64,000 bases of DNA, from contig NZ_LMSJ01000045.1 of the NCBI RefSeq assembly GCF_001428105.1, positions 238,318 through 302,317 on the forward strand, given 5' to 3'. The notes beneath the pieces were generated by a model that was not told where the DNA came from, ran no database searches, and saw only the letters and a list, made by a program, of their open reading frames with translations. The stretch's first letter is position 1; every line of letters begins with the position of its first letter. Both the position numbers and the translations under genes were made by a program. This document shows, piece after piece, positions 54,655-64,000 of the stretch. Source of the stretch: Paenibacillus sp. Soil766 (GTDB taxonomy: Bacteria > Bacillota > Bacilli > Paenibacillales > NBRC-103111).

Positions 54655-54830
54655 TATGTGCCTTTAAAAACAGTCCAGAGAGGCTGGCAAGGTAAAACGA
54701 TAAGAAAAGTCGGGTCATACTGAATCGAGAATTCAGTAAGCTTAAGGATGTGCGCATCTAGCAGCCCCGCTCTATCTCTTTATGCACTCGTAAACTCCTT
54801 GCCAAGAATTGGGCAAGGAGTTTTTTGGTT
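54655..54830 (+). ncRNA. PyrR-responsive attenuator of the pyr operon
   Basis: AGTCCAGAGAGGCT at 54672-54685 matches the PyrR-binding loop ARUCCnGnGAGGYU exactly. Downstream, ACTCCTTGCC (54794-54803) pairs with GGCAAGGAGT (54812-54821) and six T follow, an intrinsic terminator. With UMP, PyrR should bind the loop and let the terminator form, lowering pyr expression. Only this one attenuator is visible in the operon; B. subtilis has three. Confidence 0.92.
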
Positions 54831-54869
54831 TTACCACCAGAAAACGTATGTGAATGCTGACGAAGATAG

Positions 54870-56344
<1,475 letters not shown>

Positions 56345-56365
56345 ATTAGAGGAGGATTTCACAAG

Positions 56366-57649
56366 ATGGGAATTTGGATTCTAAACGGACTTACCGTTGA
56401 TGCGAATAATGTACAAACGAAGAAACATGTTTTAGTCGAAAATGATAAAATTGCACAGGTCGTTGATGCTTCTAACGGTGAAGTACCACAAACAGCGGGT
56501 CATGAAGTCATTGATGCTGCCGGCAAGCTTGTATCACCTGGCTTTATTGATATGCACGTGCATTTGAGAGAGCCTGGCTTTGAACACAAAGAGAACATCG
56601 CAACGGGAACACGTTCTGCCGCAAGAGGTGGTTTTACAACGATTGCTTGTATGCCAAACACAAGACCGGTTATTGATACCGTAGATACGGTAAATTACAT
56701 ATTAGATAAAGCAGCAACAGAAGGTGTAGTGCGCGTCATTCCTTACGGAACGATCACGAAGAACGAGCTTGGCCGTGAACTAACCGACTTCGCAGCGTTA
56801 AAAGAAGCGGGCGTAATCGGATACACGGACGATGGTGTTGGCGTTCAAAGCGCGCAAATGATGAAAGATGCGATGGCACTAGCTGCATCACTTGGCATGC
56901 CAATCATCGCACATTGCGAAGATGACACGCTGGTTGTAGGAGCGCCGGTAAATGAAGGGACTTTCGCGACAAAGCATGGCTTGAAAGGGATCCCGAACGA
57001 ATCCGAAGCGATTCATGTAGGCCGCGATGTGCTGCTAGCTGAAGCGACAGGTGTTCACTATCATGTATGCCACGTCAGCACAGAGCAGTCAGTTCGCTTG
57101 ATCCGTCACGCGAAACAGTTCGGCATCAAGGTTACTGCGGAAGTATGTCCGCATCATCTTCTTCTATCTGAAGAAGACATTCCAGGCATGGATGCGAACT
57201 GGAAGATGAACCCGCCACTTCGCACGCCGCGTGATGTACAGGCTGTTATCGAAGGCTTGGAAGATGGTACGATCGACATCATCGTAACGGATCATGCGCC
57301 ACATACAGAAGAAGAGAAGGCTAAAGGCATGATGATGGCACCATTCGGCATCCTTGGTTTCGAAACAGCATTCTCCTTGCTGTATACGAAATTCGTACTT
57401 ACAGGCAAATGGACACTTGGCTTCCTAGTGGATCGCATGACCAAAAAGCCTGCTGATGTATTCGGACTTCCATACGGAACTTTGGAAGTGGGCAGCGCGG
57501 CAGATATCACGATTGTAGATTTGGATACAACACGCGCGGTTCTGAAAGAAGAGATCGTTTCACGAAGCAAGAACACGCCGTTCATCGGTTGGGAACTGCA
57601 AGGGTGGCCGGTTGTGACGATTGCTTCAGGTAAAGTTGTTTGGTCTTAA
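56366..57649 (+). CDS. pyrC: Dihydroorotase
   Basis: A 427-residue class I dihydroorotase (amidohydrolase barrel) that closes carbamoyl aspartate to dihydroorotate. Metal ligands: DMHVHLREPG, the His of IIAHCED, HVCHVST and VTDHAPH. MPNTRP and GFETAFSLLYT are typical substrate-side blocks. GAGGAGG lies upstream. A 183-base gap follows before carA. Confidence 0.96.
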   Translation: MGIWILNGLTVDANNVQTKKHVLVENDKIAQVVDASNGEVPQTAGHEVIDAAGKLVSPGFIDMHVHLREPGFEHKENIATGTRSAARGGFTTIACMPNTRPVIDTVDTVNYILDKAATEGVVRVIPYGTITKNELGRELTDFAALKEAGVIGYTDDGVGVQSAQMMKDAMALAASLGMPIIAHCEDDTLVVGAPVNEGTFATKHGLKGIPNESEAIHVGRDVLLAEATGVHYHVCHVSTEQSVRLIRHAKQFGIKVTAEVCPHHLLLSEEDIPGMDANWKMNPPLRTPRDVQAVIEGLEDGTIDIIVTDHAPHTEEEKAKGMMMAPFGILGFETAFSLLYTKFVLTGKWTLGFLVDRMTKKPADVFGLPYGTLEVGSAADITIVDLDTTRAVLKEEIVSRSKNTPFIGWELQGWPVVTIASGKVVWS

Positions 57650-57701
57650 GTTCAGGAAATAGCCTTAATTTTAAAGCCTAAATCACCAGATGCATCTATA
57701 C

Positions 57702-57733
57702 GATGAATAAAAAATCGTGTATATTTATACAGA
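57702..57733 (+). promoter_or_regulatory. ArgR-like boxes before carAB
   Basis: TGTATATTTATACA (57718-57731) has perfect arms and fits the arginine-repressor box shape TGnAT-WWWW-ATnCA. A weaker one, with TGAAT then an A-run, lies at 57704-57717 (second half 3 of 5). Carbamoyl phosphate is shared with arginine synthesis, so control by ArgR/AhrC here would make sense. Inference from sequence shape. Confidence 0.45.
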
Positions 57734-57786
57734 ATGATTAATCTTTATGCAAGTCCGTGAATCGTAATATCGTAAGCATGACATCT

Positions 57787-57804
57787 GCGGTTTGTGAGAA
57801 CCGC
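57787..57804 (+). other. Small hairpin before carA
   Basis: GCGGTT, six-base loop, AACCGC. No T-run follows. It lies about 30 bases before the carA start and may affect RNA stability. Confidence 0.4.
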
Positions 57805-57832
57805 CTGACAATAGCGAAGGAGTTGAAAGAAC

Positions 57833-59005
57833 ATGCAGGCAAGATTGTTGCTGGAAGACGGCACTCTTTTTACAGGAAAATCGTTCGGTAGTGAAGGTGA
57901 ATCCGTCGGTGAAGTTGTATTCAATACAGGGATGACAGGATATCAGGAGGTTCTTTCGGATCCTTCTTACTGCGGCCAAATCGTGACAATGACATACCCG
58001 CTACAAGGGAATTACGGTGTGATTCGTGATGATTTCGAATCCGTACGTCCATTTATCCACGGTTTCGTCGTTCGTGAGCATGAAGATATTCCAAGTAACT
58101 GGAGAGCGCAATACACGCTCGGCAGCCTGTTGAAAGAATATGGCATCGTTGGCATCAGCGGCATCGACACACGCATGTTGACTCGCAAAATTCGTCACTA
58201 TGGCGTTATGAAAAGTATCATCACGACGTCCAATAAATCCGTAGAAGAATTGATGGCAACTTTGAAAAGCACGCCGCTCATGACGGATCAAGTTTCCCGT
58301 GTGTCTACGAAAAGCGTATTCGGTGCTCCTGGGCATAAAGAACGCATCGTGCTTGTTGACTTCGGCGCAAAAAGCGGAATTATTCGTGATCTAAGCAAAC
58401 GTGATTGCGACGTTGTCGTAGTTCCACAAGATGCAACAGCTGAGCAAATTCGTCGTTTGGCACCAGACGGTGTCCTGCTTTCAAACGGCCCTGGGGATCC
58501 CAAAGATGTTCCACATGCTGTAGAAATGATTAAAGGCTTGCTTGGCGACATTCCGTTGTTCGGCATTTGCTTAGGGCACCAACTGTTCGCACTTGCTTGC
58601 GGCGCTGACACTGAGAAATTGAAATTCGGTCACCGCGGCGGTAACCACCCGGTTAAAGATTTGATTTCCGGACGTTGCTACATTACATCGCAAAACCATG
58701 GCTACACAGTGAAGGAAGATTCCGTACAAGGAACGAACCTTGAAGTGACGCACATTAACAATAACGATCGCACGATCGAAGGCTTACGCCATAAGCAATA
58801 CCCAGCATTCTCCGTGCAGTATCACCCAGAAGCAGCACCTGGACCATTCGACTCCAGCTACCTGTTTGATGATTTCATCTCGCTAATTCGTCAACATAAA
58901 TTAGACAACCCACAGCAGCCGCGCCAAGCGCAAATGCTTGCTCAGTGGAATGCTTCCACGGCATCGACATCTGTGAAGGAGGAACTGCAATATGCCAAAA
59001 AATAA
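57833..59005 (+). CDS. carA: Carbamoyl-phosphate synthase small (glutaminase) subunit
   Basis: A 390-residue subunit that frees ammonia from glutamine and passes it to CarB. An N-terminal CPSase small domain (1-150) is followed by a class I glutamine amidotransferase domain (about 175-355). The nucleophile Cys is in [14 protein letters not shown], and the His-Glu pair in YHPEAAPGP. The C-terminal 35 residues ([12 protein letters not shown] onward) extend beyond the domain. It overlaps carB by 14 bases. Called pyrAA in Bacillus. Confidence 0.96.
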   Translation: MQARLLLEDGTLFTGKSFGSEGESVGEVVFNTGMTGYQEVLSDPSYCGQIVTMTYPLQGNYGVIRDDFESVRPFIHGFVVREHEDIPSNWRAQYTLGSLLKEYGIVGISGIDTRMLTRKIRHYGVMKSIITTSNKSVEELMATLKSTPLMTDQVSRVSTKSVFGAPGHKERIVLVDFGAKSGIIRDLSKRDCDVVVVPQDATAEQIRRLAPDGVLLSNGPGDPKDVPHAVEMIKGLLGDIPLFGICLGHQLFALACGADTEKLKFGHRGGNHPVKDLISGRCYITSQNHGYTVKEDSVQGTNLEVTHINNNDRTIEGLRHKQYPAFSVQYHPEAAPGPFDSSYLFDDFISLIRQHKLDNPQQPRQAQMLAQWNASTASTSVKEELQYAKK

Positions 59006-62000
59006 TACACTCAAAAAGATTCTCGTTATCGGTTCCGGACCGATCGTTATTGGTCAAGCGGCGGAGTTTGACTACGCAGGAACACAAGCTTGCCAAGCTT
59101 TGAAAGAAGAAGGCATGGAAGTTATCCTGATCAACAGCAACCCTGCTACGATCATGACAGATACAAACATGGCTGACAAAGTATACATCGAGCCAATTAC
59201 ACTTGAGTTCGTGACACAAATCATTCGTCAAGAACGTCCTGATGGTTTGCTGCCAACACTAGGTGGACAAACGGGTCTTAACATGGCGGTTGAACTTGCT
59301 CGTGCAGGCGTTCTAGAGAGCGAGAACGTTAAGCTTCTAGGAACACAGCTTACTGCGATTGAGAAAGCAGAAGATCGTGACCTTTTCAGAGACTTGATGA
59401 GAGAGCTAGAGCAACCAGTACCGGATAGCGTTATCGTAACAACTGTAGCTCAAGCTGTTGATTTTGCCAATGAAATCGGCTTCCCAATCATCATTCGTCC
59501 TGCCTACACACTTGGTGGAACAGGCGGCGGTATTTGTAACACAATGGAAGAACTAACAGAAATCGTTGCTTCCGGGATTCGTTACAGCCCAATCGGTCAG
59601 TGTCTCGTTGAGCGCAGTATCGCGGGTATGAAAGAAGTCGAGTATGAAGTTATGCGTGATGCAAATGATAACTGTATCGTTGTGTGTAACATGGAGAACT
59701 TTGATCCAGTTGGCGTACATACAGGCGATAGTATCGTAGTAGCACCAAGCCAAACGTTGTCGGACCGTGAGTACCAAATGCTGCGTTCCGCATCCCTGAA
59801 AATCATTCGTGCCTTGAACATCGAAGGCGGTTGTAACGTACAATACGCGCTTGATCCGCACAGCTTCCAATACTACGTAATCGAAGTTAACCCGCGTGTA
59901 AGCCGTTCATCCGCGCTTGCTTCCAAAGCAACGGGTTATCCGATTGCGAAAATGGCAGCAAAAATTGCGATTGGTTACACGCTAGACGAGCTTGTGAACC
60001 CAGTTACTGGTCAAACTTATGCATGCTTCGAGCCTGCACTAGATTACATCGTATCCAAAATCCCACGCTGGCCGTTCGATAAATTCACTGCGGCTAACCG
60101 TAAACTAGGTACACAAATGAAAGCGACTGGCGAAGTTATGGCGATTGGCCGTACATTCGAAGAGTCCATTCAAAAAGCTGTTCGCTCCCTTGAAATCGGT
60201 GTTCACCGCCTATTCTTGAAAGAGACGGATTTGCTTGATACAGAGACATTGGAATTACGTCTACAAAAACCTGATGACGAGCGTCTATTCTTGCTAGCAG
60301 AAGCGTTCCGCAGAGGCTATACCGTTGAACAATTGCAAAATTTGACGAAAATTGACTGGTGGTTCTTGAATAAAGTAAGCGGACTTATCGCGTATGAAAC
60401 TGAAATTGCAAAAGATCTAACAGCTGAGCTTATTTTCGATATCAAGCGTAAAGGCTTCACAGACCGCGCTGTTGCAGAGATTCGTACATTGGCAGGCTGC
60501 TCGACTTTCACGAAGGAAGCAGATGTAAGAGCATTCCGTTTGCAAAACAACATCAAACCTGTATACAAAATGGTAGATACTTGTGCAGCTGAATTCGAAG
60601 CTTCCACACCATACTACTACTCCACATATGAGCAAGAAGATGAAGTAACAGAAACGACGAAACAAAAAGTTGTAGTTCTAGGGTCGGGTCCAATTCGTAT
60701 CGGTCAAGGGATCGAGTTCGATTACTCCACAGTTCACGCTGTGTGGGCGATTCAAGCGGCTGGTTATGAAGCGGTTATCATCAACAATAACCCAGAAACA
60801 GTATCTACAGATTTCAACACATCGGATCGTTTGTACTTCGAGCCATTGTTCTTCGAAGACGTGATGAACGTCATTGAGCGTGAGCAGCCAATCGGTGTTA
60901 TCGTTCAATTCGGTGGACAAACAGCGATTAACTTGGCAGCACCTTTACACAAAGCAGGCGTTCGCATCCTAGGATCTGACCTAGAAAGTATTGATACAGC
61001 CGAAGATCGCAAGAAATTCGAAGCTTTGCTTAGCAAACTTTCGATTGCGCAGCCTCCAGGCGGTACAGTAACGTCCGTTGACCAAGCAGTGGGTACAGCA
61101 GCGAAATTCGGGTATCCGGTTATCGTTCGTCCTTCCTATGTTCTAGGTGGACGTGCGATGGAAATCGTCTACTCGGATGATGAATTGCTCAGCTACATGG
61201 AGTATGCAGTTAAGATCAACCCTGAGCATCCAGTTCTAATCGACCGTTACATGCTAGGTAAAGAAGTAGAAGTTGACGCGATTTGTGATAAAGAAACGGT
61301 TCTGATCCCTGGGATCATGGAACACGTTGAACGCGCAGGGGTTCACTCTGGTGACTCCATCGCGGTTTACCCACCACAATCGATCTCCGATGAGATCAAG
61401 CAACAAATTATCGATATTACGACGAAAATCGGTCTTGAGCTGAATGTCGTTGGTCTTGTGAACATCCAGTTCGTTATTCATAACGATCAAGTCTATGTGA
61501 TCGAGGTTAACCCGCGTTCTTCCAGAACCGTACCTTTCTTAAGTAAAGTGACGAACATCCCAATGGCGAACGTGGCAACACGCGTGATCATGGGTCAAAC
61601 ACTTGCGGATATGGGATATCAAAGTGGTCTATGGCCAGAAGATAAATACGTATCAGTCAAAGTTCCAGTGTTCTCATTCGCGAAGCTTCGCCGCGTAGAT
61701 ACAACACTCGGGCCTGAAATGAAGTCCACAGGAGAAGTAATGGGCCGCGATGTTAACTTTGCCAAAGCCCTATACAAAGGTCTTATCGGTGCTGGTATGA
61801 AGATTCCTGCCGCTGGTTCCGTCGTGGTAACCGTAGCGGATAAAGATAAAGAAGAAGCGATCGAAATCTTGAAAGGTTTCTACCGTCTTGGCTACAAAAT
61901 CATTGCAACAGGTGGCACTGCCGAAGCGATTGCGCAAGCAGGACTCCCAGTTACAACCGTGAACAAGCTTAGCGAAGGCTCACCGAACATTCTTGACCTC

Positions 62001-62198
62001 ATCCGCAGCGGTGATGCTCAGTTCGTTGTGAACACTTTAACTAAGGGCAAAACGCCTGAGCGTGACGGCTTCCGTATTCGACGTGAAGCAGTAGAGAACG
62101 GTGTTGTGTGTATGACATCGCTTGATACTGTAAGAGCGCTAGTGAATATGCTTGAAGCCATCAACTTCTCCTCACGTGCAATGCCAATACATGTCTAA
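58992..62198 (+). CDS. carB: Carbamoyl-phosphate synthase large subunit
   Basis: A 1068-residue enzyme with two homologous ATP-grasp halves: the carboxyphosphate half (1-400, [20 protein letters not shown]) and the carbamoyl phosphate half (about 555-935, [20 protein letters not shown]), joined by the oligomerisation domain. The C-terminal MGS-like allosteric domain (about 940-1068, [18 protein letters not shown]) senses nucleotides. It is the only CPSase seen, so it may serve arginine too. Called pyrAB in Bacillus. Next comes pyrF; pyrK and pyrD are not in the operon. Confidence 0.97.
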   Translation: MPKNNTLKKILVIGSGPIVIGQAAEFDYAGTQACQALKEEGMEVILINSNPATIMTDTNMADKVYIEPITLEFVTQIIRQERPDGLLPTLGGQTGLNMAVELARAGVLESENVKLLGTQLTAIEKAEDRDLFRDLMRELEQPVPDSVIVTTVAQAVDFANEIGFPIIIRPAYTLGGTGGGICNTMEELTEIVASGIRYSPIGQCLVERSIAGMKEVEYEVMRDANDNCIVVCNMENFDPVGVHTGDSIVVAPSQTLSDREYQMLRSASLKIIRALNIEGGCNVQYALDPHSFQYYVIEVNPRVSRSSALASKATGYPIAKMAAKIAIGYTLDELVNPVTGQTYACFEPALDYIVSKIPRWPFDKFTAANRKLGTQMKATGEVMAIGRTFEESIQKAVRSLEIGVHRLFLKETDLLDTETLELRLQKPDDERLFLLAEAFRRGYTVEQLQNLTKIDWWFLNKVSGLIAYETEIAKDLTAELIFDIKRKGFTDRAVAEIRTLAGCSTFTKEADVRAFRLQNNIKPVYKMVDTCAAEFEASTPYYYSTYEQEDEVTETTKQKVVVLGSGPIRIGQGIEFDYSTVHAVWAIQAAGYEAVIINNNPETVSTDFNTSDRLYFEPLFFEDVMNVIEREQPIGVIVQFGGQTAINLAAPLHKAGVRILGSDLESIDTAEDRKKFEALLSKLSIAQPPGGTVTSVDQAVGTAAKFGYPVIVRPSYVLGGRAMEIVYSDDELLSYMEYAVKINPEHPVLIDRYMLGKEVEVDAICDKETVLIPGIMEHVERAGVHSGDSIAVYPPQSISDEIKQQIIDITTKIGLELNVVGLVNIQFVIHNDQVYVIEVNPRSSRTVPFLSKVTNIPMANVATRVIMGQTLADMGYQSGLWPEDKYVSVKVPVFSFAKLRRVDTTLGPEMKSTGEVMGRDVNFAKALYKGLIGAGMKIPAAGSVVVTVADKDKEEAIEILKGFYRLGYKIIATGGTAEAIAQAGLPVTTVNKLSEGSPNILDLIRSGDAQFVVNTLTKGKTPERDGFRIRREAVENGVVCMTSLDTVRALVNMLEAINFSSRAMPIHV

Positions 62199-62213
62199 AG
62201 GATGGTGCCAACC

Positions 62214-62945
62214 ATGAGTACGTTAACTCGTAATGATGTTACCGGACGCATTATGGTCGCCTTGGACTACGCGAATGCGGAAAGTGCTGAAGGGCTGCTT
62301 AAGCAGCTTGAAGGCATCCCGTGTTATGTAAAGGTAGGAATGCAGCTGTTTTATGCTGCAGGTCCTACCTTTGTCGCGAGTCTGAAGGATCGCGGCTATA
62401 AGGTGTTCCTCGACGTGAAGATGCATGACATTCCGAACACGGTCAAGGGTGGCGCGGAGAGTGTGACGCGCCTTGGGGTTGATGTGTTCAATGTGCATGC
62501 AGCCGGAGGCAAGTACATGATGGAGGCAGCCTTGGAGGGTGTCGACAAGGGGCTAGCCCTAGGGTCATCAGTACGCCCGATCGTGATCGGCGTGACGCAA
62601 TTGACTAGCACCTCGCAGCAGGTGCTGAATGAGGAGATCGGCCTTGCCGGTACAACCGAGCAGGCCGTCATTCGCTACGCCCGCTTGGCGCATGCCGCGG
62701 GGTTGCAAGGCGTTGTCGCGTCACCGCTTGAGGTGACGGCGATTAAGGCGGCGTGCGGTGACGGCTTCGTCACCGTGACGCCAGGCATCCGCCCGGCGGG
62801 TGCTGACGTAGGCGACCAGTCGCGCATCATGACGCCGGCTGAGGCGTTCGCGCAGGGGACGGACTACGTCGTGATCGGGCGACCGATCACAGGCGCAGCG
62901 GACCCAAGAGCAGCGATTGAAGCGATTATCGCGTCAATCGTCTAG
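62214..62945 (+). CDS. pyrF: Orotidine 5'-phosphate decarboxylase
   Basis: A 243-residue TIM-barrel enzyme that decarboxylates OMP to UMP. The catalytic DVKMHDIPNTV (Asp-Lys-x-x-Asp) follows VALDYANAE, and the phosphate site is TPGIRPAGADVGDQ with GRPITGA at the end. I start at ATG 62214 behind AAAGGATGG. From about 62430 on the base composition is much higher in GC than its neighbours (42 of 60 at 62761-62820, against 33 of 60 in carB at 62041-62100 and 25 of 60 in pyrE at 63061-63120). The protein is intact. Confidence 0.95.
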   Translation: MSTLTRNDVTGRIMVALDYANAESAEGLLKQLEGIPCYVKVGMQLFYAAGPTFVASLKDRGYKVFLDVKMHDIPNTVKGGAESVTRLGVDVFNVHAAGGKYMMEAALEGVDKGLALGSSVRPIVIGVTQLTSTSQQVLNEEIGLAGTTEQAVIRYARLAHAAGLQGVVASPLEVTAIKAACGDGFVTVTPGIRPAGADVGDQSRIMTPAEAFAQGTDYVVIGRPITGAADPRAAIEAIIASIV

Positions 62946-62993
62946 GTGTAGGTTCACTTAAATCGATCTAACATTGAAAGGAACGGTGAGCGT

Positions 62994-63635
62994 ATGAGTA
63001 AGCTCGAAACAATCGCACAGCATATTGCAGCGTCGTTATTAGATATTGAAGCAGTGGCTCTTCGTCCACAGCAACCTTTTACATGGACATCGGGACTGAA
63101 ATCTCCGATTTATTGTGATAATCGTTTGACCATGTCTCACCCTGCAATTCGTGAAGCAATTGCGGATGGGTTCGTTGCCTTGATTAAGGAGAAATTCCCT
63201 GAAGCAGAGGTTGTGGCAGGAACAGCAACAGCTGGAATTCCTCATGCGGCTTGGGTAGCTCAGAAGCTAGGTCTTCCGATGATCTACATTCGCGACAAAG
63301 CGAAAGGTCATGGCAAAGAGAACTTGATTGAAGGCACAGTAAAACCAGGTCAAAAAGTCATCGTCATCGAAGACTTGATTTCCACAGGAGGCAGCTCGCT
63401 GAAAGCAGCAGTTGCGGTAAAAGACGCAGGCGCTGTAGCACTCGGTGTCCTCGCGATATTCTCTTATCAGCTTGATAAAGCGACGGATGCGTTCGCGGCG
63501 GCTGACATGCCTCTTCACACGCTTTCTAACTACTCGACATTACTTGAGGTAGCTTTGGAAAAAGGGAAGATCCAGCAAGCGGATATGGAACTCTTGCGTT
63601 CTTGGAGAGTTAATCCATCTGCTTACGGCGTATAA
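62994..63635 (+). CDS. pyrE: Orotate phosphoribosyltransferase
   Basis: A 213-residue type I phosphoribosyltransferase that makes OMP from orotate and PRPP. The PRPP loop is VIVIEDLISTGGSSLKAA. TSGLKSPIYCDNRLT and the flexible loop YIRDKAKGHGKENLIEG are typical. AAAGGA lies upstream. Composition is back to the window norm after GC-rich pyrF. It ends the operon. Confidence 0.96.
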   Translation: MSKLETIAQHIAASLLDIEAVALRPQQPFTWTSGLKSPIYCDNRLTMSHPAIREAIADGFVALIKEKFPEAEVVAGTATAGIPHAAWVAQKLGLPMIYIRDKAKGHGKENLIEGTVKPGQKVIVIEDLISTGGSSLKAAVAVKDAGAVALGVLAIFSYQLDKATDAFAAADMPLHTLSNYSTLLEVALEKGKIQQADMELLRSWRVNPSAYGV

Positions 63636-63657
63636 TTGGTTGCTTCTGTGACGAGAT

Positions 63658-63687
63658 TTGACGAATGGTGTAGGATTCCTCTATACT
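63658..63687 (+). promoter_or_regulatory. sigma-A promoter of a possible small RNA
   Basis: TTGACG (63658-63663) and TATACT (63682-63687) are 18 bases apart. No gene on the plus strand follows inside the window. Confidence 0.7.
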
Positions 63688-63693
63688 AAAGTG

Positions 63694-63829
63694 GTCTTGT
63701 AACAGACGACAAGATTTTGCGAAACCGTGTTGGTTACCGTTCGATCGGCACCGCACTGGAATGCAAATCTTGAAATTGGTTTATAATTTGAAGAAGCTCT
63801 ACCTTTTCGCAAAGGTGAGCTTCTTTTTT
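63694..63829 (+). ncRNA. Candidate structured small RNA after pyrE
   Basis: From the expected start near 63694 to the terminator is about 135 bases without a plausible reading frame. CAAGATTTTGC (63710-63720) pairs with GCAAATCTTG (63763-63772, one bulge), closing about 42 bases with smaller hairpins inside. TCTTGT at 63695-63700 can instead pair with ACAAGA at 63709-63714, so two folds exclude each other. I do not recognise a known RNA family. Confidence 0.5.
63790..63828. terminator. Terminator between the RNA candidate and the LysR gene
   Basis: AGAAGCTC and CCTTT pair with AAAGG and GAGCTTCT around TCGC, with a T-run after it on the plus strand. On the minus strand an A-rich/T-rich mirror could also stop the LysR transcript, which ends right here. 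Confidence 0.85.
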
Positions 63830-64000
63830 CATTCCTCGGATTGTTTAGTCAACAATTGAATAAATGCTTGTAAGGGTTGTGACATCCATTTTTTCGGATG
63901 CAGCACGAGCTGTAAGTCCATTGAAAGTTGGTTATGCGTAAAAGGAAGCTGCCCAAGCTTTCCGAGGGCTAGCTCATTCGCTACTGTGATTCGAGGTAAC
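63829..64000 (-). CDS. LysR family transcriptional regulator, 3' end only
   Basis: The minus strand is open from the window edge to TGA at 63831-63829 and gives 56 residues. ITVANELALGKLGQLPF followed by a strand-rich stretch and SQPLQAFIQLL fits the C-terminal end of a LysR effector-binding domain. The DNA-binding part is outside. The family call rests on this short stretch only; the regulated genes cannot be told. Confidence 0.6.
   Translation of the reverse strand, partial: LPRITVANELALGKLGQLPFTHNQLSMDLQLVLHPKKWMSQPLQAFIQLLTKQSEE

Noticed and set aside
63694-63829. Riboswitch controlling the LysR gene
   Set aside because: The LysR gene is on the opposite strand and ends here, so the RNA cannot be its leader.

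Overview
The window reads as one piece of chromosome from an endospore-forming Firmicute of the Paenibacillus type. The evidence is the full dcw (division and cell wall) cluster followed by spoIIGA-sigE-sigG, sporulation genes set among division genes (spoVD, spoVE/ftsW, the ylm block), a bacillithiol gene, a meso-DAP type MurE, and moderate to low GC with strong SD sequences. No tRNA, rRNA, CRISPR array, prophage or insertion sequence was seen. The species assignment is inference.

Layout. 1-3.8 kb: the 3' part of a MidA-like methyltransferase, a DUF2626 gene on the minus strand, the prespore regulator rsfA, panE and a DUF3397 membrane protein. 4.2-9.9 kb: an oligopeptide ABC importer operon (oppA-B-C-D-F) behind a promoter ringed by repeated operator-like boxes. 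10.0-13.0 kb: bshC and ahcY. 13.0-13.5 kb: a gene-free stretch with repeat-like and C-rich DNA. 13.5-14.6 kb: a DUF4349 lipoprotein. 14.7-34.7 kb: mraZ-rsmH-ftsL-pbpB-spoVD-murE-murF-mraY-murD-ftsW/spoVE-murG-murB-murA-divIB-ftsA-ftsZ. 34.9-37.7 kb: spoIIGA-sigE-sigG. 37.8-42.0 kb: ylmC-pgeF-ylmE-sepF-ylmG-ylmH-divIVA. 42.0-45.2 kb: a T-box leader and ileS. 45.2-48.8 kb: an inverted ylyA-like gene, lspA, rluD-like and patA. 48.9-50.8 kb: dapL and dapH on the minus strand. 50.9-54.5 kb: a two-gene heterodimeric ABC exporter on the minus strand. 54.6-63.6 kb: a PyrR-attenuated pyr operon (pyrR-B-C-carA-carB-pyrF-pyrE). The window ends with a possible free-standing small RNA and the 3' end of a LysR gene.

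The genes form a connected programme. dapH, patA and dapL make the diaminopimelate that MurE adds to the UDP-MurNAc peptide. MurA, B, D, F, MraY and MurG finish lipid II, and FtsW/SpoVE with two class B PBPs use it at the septum under FtsZ-FtsA-SepF-DivIVA. Sporulation sigma factors then re-use the septum. The pyr operon supplies UMP for the UDP-sugars.

Main non-standard observations: (1) a hairpin-plus-SD element present at three intergenic sites (before rsmH, sigE and divIVA), two of which share an exact 19-base core 26 kb apart; (2) a promoter-structured RNA-terminator unit with no reading frame after pyrE; (3) sharp GC-rich patches confined to the 3' half of murF and to pyrF; (4) three near-identical boxes around the opp promoter; (5) a perfect palindrome of two near-consensus DnaA boxes before divIVA; (6) phased MraZ boxes before mraZ; (7) ArgR-like boxes before carAB; (8) a 26-base perfect palindrome over the ylmC stop codon.
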